A stretch of 64,000 nt of DNA from Roseicyclus sediminis (GCF_025515305.1 NZ_JAOPHT010000004.1:186001-250000); one strand, 5' to 3'; numbered from the stretch's first letter, positions 53,137 through 62,618 are shown. The notes: generated from the letters alone by a model not told the origin. Translations and numbers: made by a program.

Positions 53137-54309
53137 ATGGACATCCACGAACACCAGGCCAAGGACATCCTCGCAGGCTTCGGCGTGCCGGTGCCGAAGG
53201 GTGGCCTCGCCTACAGCCCCGAACAGGCCGCCTACCGGGCGCGCGAACTCGGTCTGCCTTGCGTCGTGAAGGCGCAGATCCACTCGGGCGGGCGCGGCGA
53301 GGTCGGCGGCGTCAAGGTCTGCAAGACCGAGGCGGAAGTCCGCGACTATGCCGCCGGGCTTCTCGGCAAGACCCTGGTGACCAAGCAGACCGGTGCGAAC
53401 GGCAAGGTGGTCCACCGCCTCTGGGTCGAGGAAGCCACGGACATCGCGCAGGAAATCTATCTCGGCTTCGTCCTCGACCGGAAATCCGAGCGCATCATGA
53501 TCGTCGCTTCCGGCCATGGCGGCATGGAGATCGAGGATCTCGCCCACGAGGACCCCGACAGCCTGGTGCGCATGGTGATCGACCCCGCGGCGGGTCTTGT
53601 CGACTTCCAGGCGCGGGAGCTGGCCTTTCGCCTCGGGCTCAAGGGCAAGCAGATCGGCCAGATGATGACGACGCTCCGCGCCTGCTACCGCGCGTACCGG
53701 GACATGGACGCGATGATGGTGGAGATCAATCCGCTGGCCGTGACCGGCGCGGGCGACCTCGTGGCGCTCGATGCGAAGATGAGCTTCGACACCAACGCGC
53801 TGTTCCGCCGCCCGCAGGTGGCGGCGCTGCGCGACCCCGCGCAGGAGGATGCGCGCGAGGCGATGGCCGCCGACAACGGCCTCGCCTACGTGGGCCTCGA
53901 CGGCGACATCGGCTGCATCATCAACGGTGCCGGCCTCGCCATGGCGACGATGGACATGATCAAGCTGGCGGGCGGCGAGCCCGCGAATTTCCTCGACATC
54001 GGCGGTGGCGCGAGCCCCGAGCGCGTCGTGACGGCCTTCCGCACGGTGCTGAGCGATCCCAACGTCGGCGTGATCCTCGTTAACATCTTCGCGGGCATCA
54101 ACCGTTGCGACTGGATCGCGAAGGGCGTCGTGCAGGCCTACAAGGAAGTGGGTCTCACCATCCCCGTGGTGGTCCGCCTTTCGGGCACCAACGTGGAGGA
54201 AGGCCGCCGCATCATCAGGGACAGCGGCCTGCCGCTGATTTCCGCCGACACGCTTGCCGAAGCCGCTGAGGAGGCCGTGAAGGCCCGTCCGCAGCCCGTC
54301 GCCGCCTGA
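53137..54309 (+). CDS. mtkA: Malate-CoA ligase beta subunit
   Basis: A 390-aa ATP-grasp protein of the succinyl-CoA-synthetase beta family: [50 protein letters not shown], a metal-binding [25 protein letters not shown] and [18 protein letters not shown]. Its position between mcl and mtkB, as in serine-cycle bacteria, identifies it as malate thiokinase rather than the TCA enzyme. It activates malate for malyl-CoA lyase with ATP and CoA. GGGAGG precedes the ATG at 53137. Confidence 0.92.
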   Translation: MDIHEHQAKDILAGFGVPVPKGGLAYSPEQAAYRARELGLPCVVKAQIHSGGRGEVGGVKVCKTEAEVRDYAAGLLGKTLVTKQTGANGKVVHRLWVEEATDIAQEIYLGFVLDRKSERIMIVASGHGGMEIEDLAHEDPDSLVRMVIDPAAGLVDFQARELAFRLGLKGKQIGQMMTTLRACYRAYRDMDAMMVEINPLAVTGAGDLVALDAKMSFDTNALFRRPQVAALRDPAQEDAREAMAADNGLAYVGLDGDIGCIINGAGLAMATMDMIKLAGGEPANFLDIGGGASPERVVTAFRTVLSDPNVGVILVNIFAGINRCDWIAKGVVQAYKEVGLTIPVVVRLSGTNVEEGRRIIRDSGLPLISADTLAEAAEEAVKARPQPVAA

Positions 54310-54325
54310 GAAAGGATCCAGAGCC

Positions 54326-55222
54326 ATGGCAATTCTCATCACCGAAGAGACCCGCGTCCTCGTGCAGGGCATGTCCGGCCGGATCGGCCAGTTCCACACC
54401 CAGGAGATGATCGAGGCGGGCACGAACGTGGTCGCGGGCGTGACGCCGGGCAAGGGCGGGACGACCGTCCTGAACCGGCCCCAGTTCGACACCGTGCGCG
54501 AGGCGGTGGAGGCGACGGGCGCCGATGCCGCGCTTCTCTTCGTGCCGCCGCCCTTCGCCGCCGACGCGATGATGGAAGCGGCCGATGCCGGCATCAAGAC
54601 CGCGGTCTGCGTCACCGACGGCCTTCCCGCGCAGGACATGATGAAGGTGAAACGCTTCCTCCGCCGCTATCCCCGCGAGAAGAAGATGCGGCTGATCGGT
54701 CCGAACTGCGCCGGCATCATCTCACCCGGCAAGGGGTTCATGGGGATCATGCCCCCGCATATCTACACGCCCGGCCGCGTCGGCATCGTCGGTCGCTCGG
54801 GCACGCTCGGCTACGAGGCGGCGAGCCAGATGTCGGCGCTGGGCATCGGCGTCTCCTCCTCCATCGGCATCGGCGGCGACCCGATCAACGGCTCCTCCTT
54901 CCGGGACATTCTCGAGCTTTTCGAGAACGACCCCGAGACCGACGCCGTCATCATGATCGGCGAGATCGGCGGCCCGCAGGAGGCCGAGGCCGCGGCCTTC
55001 GTGCGCGATCACATGACCAAGCCGGTGGCGGCCTATGTCGCGGGCCTCTCCGCGCCCAAGGGCCGCAAGATGGGCCATGCGGGCGCCATCATCTCGGCCT
55101 TCGGCGAAAGCGCGCAGGAGAAGGTCGAGATCCTGCAGGAGGCCGGCATCACCGTCGCCCCCAATCCATCCTTGATGGGCGAGACCGTCGCGCGCATCCT
55201 GTCGAGGAAACAAGCTGCATGA
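54326..55222 (+). CDS. mtkB: Malate-CoA ligase alpha subunit
   Basis: A 298-aa CoA-binding protein of the succinyl-CoA-synthetase alpha family. Motifs are VLVQGMSGRIGQFHTQEMIEAGTNVVAG, GPNCAGIISPGKG, and KMGHAGAIISAF, where the His in GHAGA is the phosphorylated residue. It pairs with mtkA, which it follows by 16 bp. Its stop overlaps the start of meh by ATGA, so the hydratase is coupled to the serine-cycle genes. Confidence 0.92.
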   Translation: MAILITEETRVLVQGMSGRIGQFHTQEMIEAGTNVVAGVTPGKGGTTVLNRPQFDTVREAVEATGADAALLFVPPPFAADAMMEAADAGIKTAVCVTDGLPAQDMMKVKRFLRRYPREKKMRLIGPNCAGIISPGKGFMGIMPPHIYTPGRVGIVGRSGTLGYEAASQMSALGIGVSSSIGIGGDPINGSSFRDILELFENDPETDAVIMIGEIGGPQEAEAAAFVRDHMTKPVAAYVAGLSAPKGRKMGHAGAIISAFGESAQEKVEILQEAGITVAPNPSLMGETVARILSRKQAA

Positions 55223-56112
55223 GCCGGGCTGAGAGGTTCCCGATGATCGACACCGCGCGGGCGGCGGAATGGGTGGGCCGCACCGAGGAGGCATGGGGAA
55301 GACTGACCCCGCAACTGGCCGGCATGCTCAAGGCCGCGGTCGGCCACAAGCGGCTGATCGACCGCGACACGCGCTGTTCGGCGCTGTTGCCGCGGCTCTG
55401 GCACTGGGCGGCCTTCCCCGAATTCGTGCCGCTGGCGGACCTCGGCGAGGACGGGCATCCCAAACTCGGGCGGTTCCTGCCGCCGCTCGATTTCAAGCGG
55501 CGGATGTGGGCGGCCGGGCGGCTCAACTTTCACGGAAGCCTGCGGATCGGCGAGCGGCTTCGGCGCAAGTCCGTCATCAAGGCGGTGACCCCGAAATCGG
55601 GCGGCACGGGCGAGATGGTCTTCGTCACCGTCGCCCACGAGATCGAAGGTGAGAACGGCGCCTTCATCGAGGAAGAGCAGGACATCGTCTACCTGCACAT
55701 CCCCGACACCTATGCGCCGCCGAAACGAACGCCCGAGATCGAGGATCCCGATTTCGACGAGACCGTGCCCGTGAACGAGGCGCGGCTTTTTCGTTTCTCG
55801 GCAGCGACCTACAACGCGCACCGCATCCACTACGACCTGCCCTACGCGCGCGAGGTGGAAAAATACCCCGCCCTCGTCACGCATGGGCCGATGCAGGCGA
55901 TCATGCTGATCGACGCGGCCACGCGCCATGCGGGCGAGGCGCCGAAACGCTTCAGGTTCCGGGGCGTGCACCCGATGTTCCACGACCACGACCTGCGCCT
56001 TTTGGGCAAGCGCGCGCCGGGGTCCCGGATGATGACGCTCGGGACCGCGGCGCCCGCGAAGGACGGATCGGCCGGCTACCTGGGGATGACGGCGGAAGCG
56101 GGGTGGACGTGA
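55219..56112 (+). CDS. meh: Mesaconyl-C4-CoA hydratase (2-methylfumaryl-CoA hydratase)
   Basis: A 297-aa hot-dog-fold hydratase with two hot-dog segments, an N-terminal FAS1/HTD2-like half and a C-terminal half with FRFSAATYNAHRIHYDLPYAREVEKYPALVTHGPMQA, the catalytic Asn/His/Tyr region. It resembles Meh of the 3-hydroxypropionate bicycle, which hydrates mesaconyl-C4-CoA to citramalyl-CoA. Its immediate pairing with an Mct-like isomerase and with mcl supports this. The start at 55219 overlaps mtkB; the ATG at 55243 has GAGAGG upstream and is a plausible alternative. Confidence 0.85.
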   Translation: MSRAERFPMIDTARAAEWVGRTEEAWGRLTPQLAGMLKAAVGHKRLIDRDTRCSALLPRLWHWAAFPEFVPLADLGEDGHPKLGRFLPPLDFKRRMWAAGRLNFHGSLRIGERLRRKSVIKAVTPKSGGTGEMVFVTVAHEIEGENGAFIEEEQDIVYLHIPDTYAPPKRTPEIEDPDFDETVPVNEARLFRFSAATYNAHRIHYDLPYAREVEKYPALVTHGPMQAIMLIDAATRHAGEAPKRFRFRGVHPMFHDHDLRLLGKRAPGSRMMTLGTAAPAKDGSAGYLGMTAEAGWT

Positions 56113-57350
56113 TGGGCATTCTCTCGGGCATGCGCGTGGTGGAGGGCTCGGCCTTCGTGGCGGTGCCGCTGGCCGGCATGACGCTGGCGCAGATGGGGGC
56201 GGACGTGATCCGGTTCGACCGGCTGGAGGGCGGCCTCGACGCGGGCCGCTGGCCGGTGACCAAGGACGGAAAGAGCCTGTTCTGGGCGGGGCTGAACAAG
56301 GGCAAGCGCTCCATCGCGATCGACATGAAGAGCCCGCGCGGGCGCGAGATCATCACCGAGATCATCACCGCACCGGGCGAGGATGCGGGGCTTTTCATCA
56401 CCAACCTGCGCGTGCGCGGCTGGATGGATCACGAGACGCTGTCCGCGCGCCGGCCCGACCTGTGCATGGTGACGCTCAGCGGCGACCGGCAGGGGCGTCC
56501 CGCCGTGGACTACACCGTGAACCCGTCGCTGGGCTTTCCCGACGCCACCGGGCCCGCCGGATCGGCCGACCCCGTGGCCCATGTCCTGCCTGCCTGGGAC
56601 TGCATCGCGGGGGGCATGGTGGTGAACGCGCTGCTGGCGGCCGAGCGCAAGCGGCTCCGCCATGGCCAGGGCTCGGCGGTGGACATCGCGCTCAAGGACG
56701 TGGCCGCGGCGATGCTGGGGCACCTGGGGATCATCGGCGAGGTCGAGATCAACGGCACGGTTCGCGAGAAGGCGGGCAACGCGCTTTATGGCGCCTACGG
56801 GCAGGATTTCCTCTGTGCCGACGGCGAGCGGGTCATGGTGATCGGGCTGACCGACCGGCAGTGGCGCGGGCTGTTGAACGTCACCGGAACGAAGGCGGAA
56901 ATGGCCGCGCTCGAGGCTGCGCTCGGTGAGAGCCTCTCGGACGAGGGCGCCCGGTTCCGGCACCGGGACGCGATCACGGCGATCCTGAAACCCTGGTTCG
57001 CCGGGCGGCGCGTGGCGGACTTCGCAAAGACCTTCGACGAGGCGGGCGTGACCTGGTCGGTTTTCCGCGATTTCGGCCGGGCGCTGGCCGAGGACCCCGA
57101 TCTGTCGCTGCAGAACCCGATGTTCAGCCGGGTCGAGCAGCCGGGGATCGGGGCCTACCGGGTTCCGGGCACGCCGATGGACTTTTCCGGCGACCCGCGC
57201 GAGGCGCCGGCGCGCGCGCCGGTGCTGGGCGAGCATACCGAGGAGATCCTTGGCGAGGTGGCGGGCCTGCCCGATGGCGAGATCGCGTCGCTTTTCGATG
57301 CGGGCATCGTGCTTCAGGCCCCGAAAGCCGAGGCCCGGATGGCGTCGTGA
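56112..57350 (+). CDS. mct: Mesaconyl-CoA C1-C4 CoA transferase (2-methylfumaryl-CoA isomerase)
   Basis: A 412-aa family III CoA transferase. GILSGMRVVEGSAFVAVPLAGM, ADVIRFDRLEGGLDAGRWPV, FWAGLNKGKRSIAID, DYTVNPSLGFPDATGP and HVLPAWD (catalytic Asp) closely follow my memory of the Chloroflexus Mct sequence, more than generic CaiB proteins. Mct moves CoA within one mesaconate molecule. The start at 56112 overlaps the meh stop as TGATG. With meh and mcl it completes conversion of mesaconyl-CoA to acetyl-CoA and pyruvate. Confidence 0.88.
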   Translation: MGILSGMRVVEGSAFVAVPLAGMTLAQMGADVIRFDRLEGGLDAGRWPVTKDGKSLFWAGLNKGKRSIAIDMKSPRGREIITEIITAPGEDAGLFITNLRVRGWMDHETLSARRPDLCMVTLSGDRQGRPAVDYTVNPSLGFPDATGPAGSADPVAHVLPAWDCIAGGMVVNALLAAERKRLRHGQGSAVDIALKDVAAAMLGHLGIIGEVEINGTVREKAGNALYGAYGQDFLCADGERVMVIGLTDRQWRGLLNVTGTKAEMAALEAALGESLSDEGARFRHRDAITAILKPWFAGRRVADFAKTFDEAGVTWSVFRDFGRALAEDPDLSLQNPMFSRVEQPGIGAYRVPGTPMDFSGDPREAPARAPVLGEHTEEILGEVAGLPDGEIASLFDAGIVLQAPKAEARMAS

Positions 57351-57403
57351 GGGGCAGGCGCGGCCTCGGGCCCCCGGGTCCGGGAGCCGCTCGGCCGCGC
57401 CTT

Positions 57404-57433
57404 CGGGGGCTCTGCCCCCGGCCCGTTCCGGGC
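57404..57433. terminator. Tandem GC hairpins after mct
   Basis: Two hairpins lie back to back: CGGGGGC-TCT-GCCCCCG (57404-57420) and GCCCG-TTC-CGGGC (57421-57433). The following TCCCCCGGAGTTTTC resembles the intergenic mini-elements frequent in Rhodobacteraceae. It may end the sgaA-mct transcript and also act for the convergent gene at 57469. Confidence 0.55.
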
Positions 57434-57468
57434 TCCCCCGGAGTTTTCAGGCCAGGATGAAGGGAGGA

Positions 57469-58383
57469 TCAGCCGAGGTCTGCGAGGCGCGCCTCCTGCC
57501 GGGCGACCAGGATCTCGACCTCGGCGATGGTCTCGGTGCTGAGCGCGGGCGCGGGCTTGCGCACGGTCGGATGCGCGATGGCGCCGCGTTTCGCCAGCGT
57601 GTGCTTGCGGATGGCGAGACCGAGGCCGGGCTGGCCCTCGTAGCGGACAAGCGGCAGGTAGGCGTCGAAGAGGTCGCGCGCGCGCGTCTCGTCGCCCGCC
57701 GCCATCAGGCGCACGACGTCGGCCATCATCTCGGGATAGGCGAAGCCGGTCATCGCCCCGTCGGCGCCGCGCAGCATCTCCTCGAGGAGGAACTGGCCGC
57801 CATTGCCGCAGAGGATCGAGACGCGGCGTGCGCCCCCTGCCTCGGCGCGGCGGAGCGTTGAGATCTTCTCGAGCCCCGGCCAGTCCTCGTGTTTCAGCAT
57901 CACGCAGGTCGGGTTTTCGGCGAAGATCCGCAGGCAGACCGAGGGCGCCATCTGGACGCCGGTGACCAGCGGGAAATCCTGCAGGACCCAGGGGATCGGG
58001 CCGAGCACTTCCGAGACGTTGCGGAAGTAGCCCGCGATCTGGTCGTCGGTCCGGAGCGCGCCGGGCGGGGCCACCATGACGCCGGCGGCCCCCTTGTCCA
58101 TCGCGGTTTTCGCCAGCGCCTCGATCGCGGCGAGGCCCGGGGCGGAGACGCCGACGATGACGGGGACGGAGGCGCGCGCGGTGACGCGTTCGACCACTGT
58201 GACGGATTCCTCGGCCGAGAGCTTCCCCGCCTCGCCCATCATGCCGAGGATCGTGAGGCCGGTCGCGCCCTTCTCCTCGTAGAAATCGACCATCGTGTCG
58301 AGGCTTGCCACGTCGAGCGCGCCGTCGGGCAGGAAGGGAGTGACGGCGATGGTGAAGACGCCGCGTGCGGTTTCATCGAGCAT
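57469..58383 (-). CDS. DapA/NanA-family lyase or dehydratase
   Basis: A 304-aa dihydrodipicolinate-synthase-family TIM barrel. GLTILGMMGEAGKLS resembles the GTTGE motif, and Lys164 in VMLKHEDWPG is the Schiff-base residue. The usual YNxP Tyr is replaced (LQDFPLVTG), as seen in family members that are not lysine-pathway enzymes. It lies last in the hydantoinase operon and overlaps the racemase gene by 11 bp. A 2-keto-acid aldolase or dehydratase is likely, substrate unknown. Confidence 0.78.
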   Translation of the reverse strand: MLDETARGVFTIAVTPFLPDGALDVASLDTMVDFYEEKGATGLTILGMMGEAGKLSAEESVTVVERVTARASVPVIVGVSAPGLAAIEALAKTAMDKGAAGVMVAPPGALRTDDQIAGYFRNVSEVLGPIPWVLQDFPLVTGVQMAPSVCLRIFAENPTCVMLKHEDWPGLEKISTLRRAEAGGARRVSILCGNGGQFLLEEMLRGADGAMTGFAYPEMMADVVRLMAAGDETRARDLFDAYLPLVRYEGQPGLGLAIRKHTLAKRGAIAHPTVRKPAPALSTETIAEVEILVARQEARLADLG

Positions 58384-59086
58384 GGTGGTCTCCGGGCCGC
58401 TGGGCCTTGGGTTGGGGGATCCGTGGTCTGTGGGTCTGGCCGAGCGCGATGCGCCCGAGTGCCATGGCGGTCGCGGCCTGACAGGGCTCCACCACGGGCA
58501 CGCCGAGGGCGGCTTCGAGGCGGGCGCGGTAGCGGGCCATGCCGGCGCAGCCCAAGACGAGGACGTCTGCGCCGTCGCGATCGCGAAGCTCTGCGCCGAC
58601 CTCCGTCATGCGGGCCAGCGTGGTGGCGTCGTCGGCGAGTGCCGCCACGCCGAGGCCGAGCGCGCGGTCGCCGGCGAGGCGGTCGGTCACGCCCATCGCC
58701 CCGAAGGCGCGCAGGTGGCGCGGGATCGAGGATGGCAGGATCGCGATGACGCCGAAGCGCTGGCCGAGGGTGAGCGCCGTCATCACCGCGCATTCCTGGA
58801 TGCCGAGGACGGGCCTGGCGGTGCGGTCGCGGAGCGCATGGAGGCCAGGGTCGCCGAAGCAGGCGATCACGAAGCCGGCGGCCTCGGGCTCCAGCCGTTC
58901 GGCGAGTGCCAGAAGCGGGGGGATCACGGCGTCCGCCTGGGCCTGGCTCTCGATGCCGGGCGGACCCTCGGGGAGCGTGAGGCAGGCGATCTCGGTGCCC
59001 ATGCCGCGCAGCGGGGCGAGGGCCGCGTCGATGGCGTCCGTCACGGTCTGCGAGGAGTTGGGGTTGATGACGAAAAGGGTACTCAT
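58373..59086 (-). CDS. Aspartate/glutamate/hydantoin racemase family protein
   Basis: A 237-aa cofactor-independent racemase. The two active-site Cys residues are Cys76 (ACFGDP) and Cys180 (LGCAGM). NPNSSQTVT near the N-terminus is characteristic of the hydantoin-racemase group. It overlaps the VOC gene by ATGA and the DapA-like gene by 11 bp. Next to a D-hydantoinase, racemisation of 5-substituted hydantoins is the favoured role, although allantoin or aspartate racemisation is possible. Confidence 0.82.
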   Translation of the reverse strand: MSTLFVINPNSSQTVTDAIDAALAPLRGMGTEIACLTLPEGPPGIESQAQADAVIPPLLALAERLEPEAAGFVIACFGDPGLHALRDRTARPVLGIQECAVMTALTLGQRFGVIAILPSSIPRHLRAFGAMGVTDRLAGDRALGLGVAALADDATTLARMTEVGAELRDRDGADVLVLGCAGMARYRARLEAALGVPVVEPCQAATAMALGRIALGQTHRPRIPQPKAQRPGDHHAR

Positions 59087-59478
59087 GCGCCTGGCCGCGT
59101 CGCCTCCTGGATCTCGAGCTGGTAGCCCTCGGGATCGTCGAAGACGAAGGCGCGGATGCCGATCGCGTCGTTGACGAAGAGGCGGCTGAGATTTGCGACG
59201 CCCTGAGCCTGCGCATAATCGTACCATGCATCGACGTCCGGAACCCGGATACAGAGCTGCACCGGCCGCGTCTCGGCCCATTTGTGCATGCCATGGGCCT
59301 CGTCGACGAGGCCCACGTGCGCGCCGTCGCAGATCTTCATGATCTTGGCCAGCCCGCCCTGGTCGATCACGAGCGGAAAGCCCATCACGTCGCGGTAGAA
59401 GGCCTCGGCGCGGGCAAGGTCCTTGTAGTAGAGGAAGGTGATGGCGAGGACGTTGGGGCCTTCGGGGCGCGGGGTCAT
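59083..59478 (-). CDS. VOC-family (glyoxalase/bleomycin resistance) protein
   Basis: A 131-aa single vicinal-oxygen-chelate domain: FLYYKDLARAEAFYRDVMGFPLVIDQG, CIRVPDVDAWYDYAQAQGV and AFVFDDPEGYQLEIQEA, which carries the final metal-binding Glu. Members isomerise, epimerise or cleave small molecules. It overlaps both neighbours in the operon by 4 bp, which implies a step in the hydantoin-type pathway. The reaction is not predictable. Confidence 0.82.
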   Translation of the reverse strand: MTPRPEGPNVLAITFLYYKDLARAEAFYRDVMGFPLVIDQGGLAKIMKICDGAHVGLVDEAHGMHKWAETRPVQLCIRVPDVDAWYDYAQAQGVANLSRLFVNDAIGIRAFVFDDPEGYQLEIQEATRPGA

Positions 59479-60890
59479 GCGGGTCTCCCTGTCAGGTCTG
59501 CGGGCCTTGTGCCGATGGCGGCGCGAGGGAGCCATCGGCCGGCGCCGGGCGTCCCGAGATAGTCGCCATCCGCCACGATGGTCTCGCCGCGCAGGAGCAC
59601 GCGCACGGGCCAGCCTGTGATCTTGGTGCCCTCGAAGGGGTTGTAGCCCACGTTGTCGTGGAGGTCGTTCGCGCCGTAGGTGTGGGTGCGGTCAGGGTCC
59701 CAGAGGACGAGGTCCGCATCCTTGCCCGGCGCGATGGCGCCCTTGGTGTCCAGCCCGTAGAGGCGGGCAGGGGCGGTCGCCGTCATCTCCACGAAGCGGG
59801 CGAGGCCGAGGCGGCCACGGCTCACCATCGCGTCGAACAGGAGCGGCAGGCGCACCTCCAGCCCCGGCATGCCGTTGGCGATGGCGGGGAAGGGAGCGTC
59901 GGGACCGGCGGAAAGCTTGCCCGTCTCGTCGTAGCGGTAGGGGGCATGATCCGAAGAGATCACCTGGAGATCGCCGAGCGCGAGCGCGGCCCAGAGCGCG
60001 TCCTGGTCGGTTTCAGTCCGCTGCGGGGGGGAGCACATCCATTTCGCACCTTCGAGGCCCGGGCGGTCGAGGACCTCCTCGGTCTGGAAAAGGTAATGGG
60101 GGCAGGTCTCGGCCCAGACGGGCGCGCCGCGGGCACGGGCGGCACGGACCTCGGCGGCGGCCTCGGCGGTCGAGATATGGAAAATCATCACAGGCGCTTG
60201 CGCGGCCTCGGCGAGGCGGCACATCCGGGCGACGGCCTCGATCTCGGCCTCGCGGGGTCGGGAGGCGGCGTGGTCGATGGGCCGGGTGCGCCCCTCGGCC
60301 AGCAGACGCGCACGGGCGTCGGCGATGATCGCGTCGTTCTCGGCGTGAATGCAGGTCAGCGCGCCATGGTCGCGGGCGATGGTCAGCGCGCGCAGGATCT
60401 GCCCGTCGTCGAGGCCGATATTGTAGGTCGTGAAAACCTTGAGCGAGCGGTGACCTTGCCCGATGAGAGTGGCGAGGTCCGCCTCGAAGCCAGGCGCGCC
60501 GGGGTCCGCGAGGATCAGGTGGAAGGCCCAGTCCACGGCGGCCCCGCGCGCGCCCCGCGCGGCGTAGTCCGCGGCGGCGTCGCCGAGCGGCTGACCCTTC
60601 GCCTGCGCCGCGAAGGAGATGAGGCTTGTCGTGCCGCCCATCGCGGCCGAGCGTGTCGCTGTCTCGAACGTGTCGGCGTTCATCAGCCCCATGCCCGACA
60701 TCTGCTCGATATGGCAGTGGGGGTCGACGCCGCCCGGCGTCACGATCAGGCCATGCGCGTCGATCGTCGCCGCCCCGGCAAGGCCCTGCCCGAGCGCCAT
60801 GATCCGGCCCCCGGCGATGCCGATATCCGTCACGGTCTCACCCGCCGCGGTGGCGACAAGTCCGCCACGGATCACGAGGTCCAGCGTCAT
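59475..60890 (-). CDS. D-hydantoinase/dihydropyrimidinase-type amidohydrolase
   Basis: A 471-aa cyclic amidohydrolase. GGVDPHCHIEQ gives the first metal His pair (His58, His60), Lys151 in SLKVFTTYN is the carboxylated bridging Lys, and CIHAEND, IFHIST and SSDHAPY follow in order. Such enzymes open hydantoin or dihydropyrimidine rings. AGGAGCGGGC precedes the ATG at 60890. It heads a four-gene operon whose other members overlap. No carbamoylase gene is in the operon, so the N-carbamoyl product must be handled elsewhere. Confidence 0.88.
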   Translation of the reverse strand: MTLDLVIRGGLVATAAGETVTDIGIAGGRIMALGQGLAGAATIDAHGLIVTPGGVDPHCHIEQMSGMGLMNADTFETATRSAAMGGTTSLISFAAQAKGQPLGDAAADYAARGARGAAVDWAFHLILADPGAPGFEADLATLIGQGHRSLKVFTTYNIGLDDGQILRALTIARDHGALTCIHAENDAIIADARARLLAEGRTRPIDHAASRPREAEIEAVARMCRLAEAAQAPVMIFHISTAEAAAEVRAARARGAPVWAETCPHYLFQTEEVLDRPGLEGAKWMCSPPQRTETDQDALWAALALGDLQVISSDHAPYRYDETGKLSAGPDAPFPAIANGMPGLEVRLPLLFDAMVSRGRLGLARFVEMTATAPARLYGLDTKGAIAPGKDADLVLWDPDRTHTYGANDLHDNVGYNPFEGTKITGWPVRVLLRGETIVADGDYLGTPGAGRWLPRAAIGTRPADLTGRPA

Positions 60891-61105
60891 GCCCGCTCCT
60901 GTCCCCATTTCAGGGGAACCATGGGATCAGCGAAGCGGAGAGGCAAGGGCATGCGGGGTGTGAAGCGAGGCGATCGCAGGCTCGGGACCGGGCTTACTGT
61001 TTCCATTAGGCGTCAAGAAATCGCCCAAATGGCGGGAATTCGGTGCGATTGTTTCCCTATTCGAACCAATCGGCCAGCTTTCCACACCCGGCCCGCGCCT
61101 TGTCC

Positions 61106-62488
61106 TCATGCCCCTTCGATGATGCCCCGGAGTTCCGCGAGCTTGTCGCGCACGAGATCGGCATCGCCGCGCGACTCGATGTTCAGCCGGAGCAGCGGCT
61201 CGGTGTTCGAGGCGCGCAGGTTGAAACGCCAGGCCCCGAAGTCGAGCGACAGCCCGTCGGTGTCGTCGCGGTCCTGGGCCTTCGGGGCATACTCCGCCTC
61301 GATCCGGTCGATCACGGGCTGGGTGTTTTCGACCCGGAAGTTCACCTCGCCCGAGGAGGGGTAGGCCGCGCGCCGTTCGGCCATCACGTCCTTCAGGCTC
61401 TCGCCGCGACGGCAGAGAAGCTCCAACACGAGAAGGAACGGGATCATGCCGCTGTCGCAGGCCATGAAATCGCGGAAGTAGTGATGCGCCGACATCTCGC
61501 CTCCATAGACGGCGCCGGTGTCCCGCATGACCTGCTTGATATGGCTGTGGCCGCAGCGCGACTGAACCGCCTGGCCGCCCATCTTCGCCACGATTTCCTG
61601 CGTGGCCCAGATGACGCGCGGGTCGTGGACGATCTTTTCGCCCGGTTCCTTGGCGAGGAAGGCCTCGGCCAGAAGTCCCACGACGTATTCTCCGGGGATG
61701 AACCCGCCCTCGTGGTCGAAGAAGAAGCAGCGGTCGAAATCGCCGTCCCAGGCGACGCCGATATCGGCCCCGTGCTCCACCACGGGGCCCGCCGTCTTCG
61801 GCTGGTTCTCGTCGAGCAGCGGGTTCGGGATGCCGTTGGGGAAGCTTCCGTCGGGCTCGTGATCCACGCGGACGAACGTCAGCGGCGCGCCGGCGGCCTT
61901 GAGCGCTTCGGCGATGGCATCGAAGGTCGGACCAGCCGCGCCGTTGCCTGCGTTCACGAGCACCTTCAGAGGCGTCAGGGCCGAGACATCGACGAATTCC
62001 ATCAGCTTCGCCACGTAGGCCGCGCGCGTTCCGGAGACATCCGTGACCTTGCCGCCCGCGACCTCGGGGCGGAAATTCCCGCTTTCGGCCAGCGCCTTGA
62101 TCGCGGCCATCCCGTCGTCGTTGCCGATCGGGGCGGAGCCCTTCTGCACCATCTTCATCCCGTTGTAGTCCATCGGGTTGTGCGAGGCGGTGACGCAGAT
62201 GCCGCCGTCCGCGCCAAGGTGCGTGACCGCGAAGTAGGTCTCCTCCGTGCCCGAAAGCCCGAGGTCCAGCACCTCGACGCCCGCGTCCACGAGGCCCTTC
62301 GCCAGTGCTTGCGCCAGCTCTTCCGAGGAGGGGCGCACGTCGCGGCCGATCACCACGCGGGACGCATCCATGACCTCTGCAAAGGCGCGGCCGACGCGAT
62401 AGGCGATGTCGGTGTTGAGTTCGTCCCCGAGGCGGCCCCGGATGTCGTAGGCCTTGAAACAGGTGAGCGGGCGGGCGAGGGCGTCCAT
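61106..62488 (-). CDS. Phosphomannomutase/phosphoglucomutase
   Basis: A 460-aa alpha-D-phosphohexomutase. The phosphoserine is Ser102 in TASHNPMDYNG, the metal loop is WDGDFDRCFF, the sugar-specificity loop is GGEMSAHHYF, and RASNTEPLLRLNIES binds the phosphate. It interconverts mannose or glucose 1- and 6-phosphates for polysaccharide and envelope sugars. TACGGAGGTCCC precedes the ATG at 62488. It is divergent from the gene at 62619 and forms no visible operon. Confidence 0.92.
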   Translation of the reverse strand: MDALARPLTCFKAYDIRGRLGDELNTDIAYRVGRAFAEVMDASRVVIGRDVRPSSEELAQALAKGLVDAGVEVLDLGLSGTEETYFAVTHLGADGGICVTASHNPMDYNGMKMVQKGSAPIGNDDGMAAIKALAESGNFRPEVAGGKVTDVSGTRAAYVAKLMEFVDVSALTPLKVLVNAGNGAAGPTFDAIAEALKAAGAPLTFVRVDHEPDGSFPNGIPNPLLDENQPKTAGPVVEHGADIGVAWDGDFDRCFFFDHEGGFIPGEYVVGLLAEAFLAKEPGEKIVHDPRVIWATQEIVAKMGGQAVQSRCGHSHIKQVMRDTGAVYGGEMSAHHYFRDFMACDSGMIPFLLVLELLCRRGESLKDVMAERRAAYPSSGEVNFRVENTQPVIDRIEAEYAPKAQDRDDTDGLSLDFGAWRFNLRASNTEPLLRLNIESRGDADLVRDKLAELRGIIEGA

Positions 62489-62618
62489 GGGACCTCCGTA
62501 AATGGACAAAGGCAATCTCGCTGTGATCTATCCGATCCTGCGCGATCCCGCCACCCGCTCGCTTGGCTGGCGGAGCGTTTGCGCTAGGCTAAGCGCCGGA
62601 AGGAGATGCGAAAGGCCC

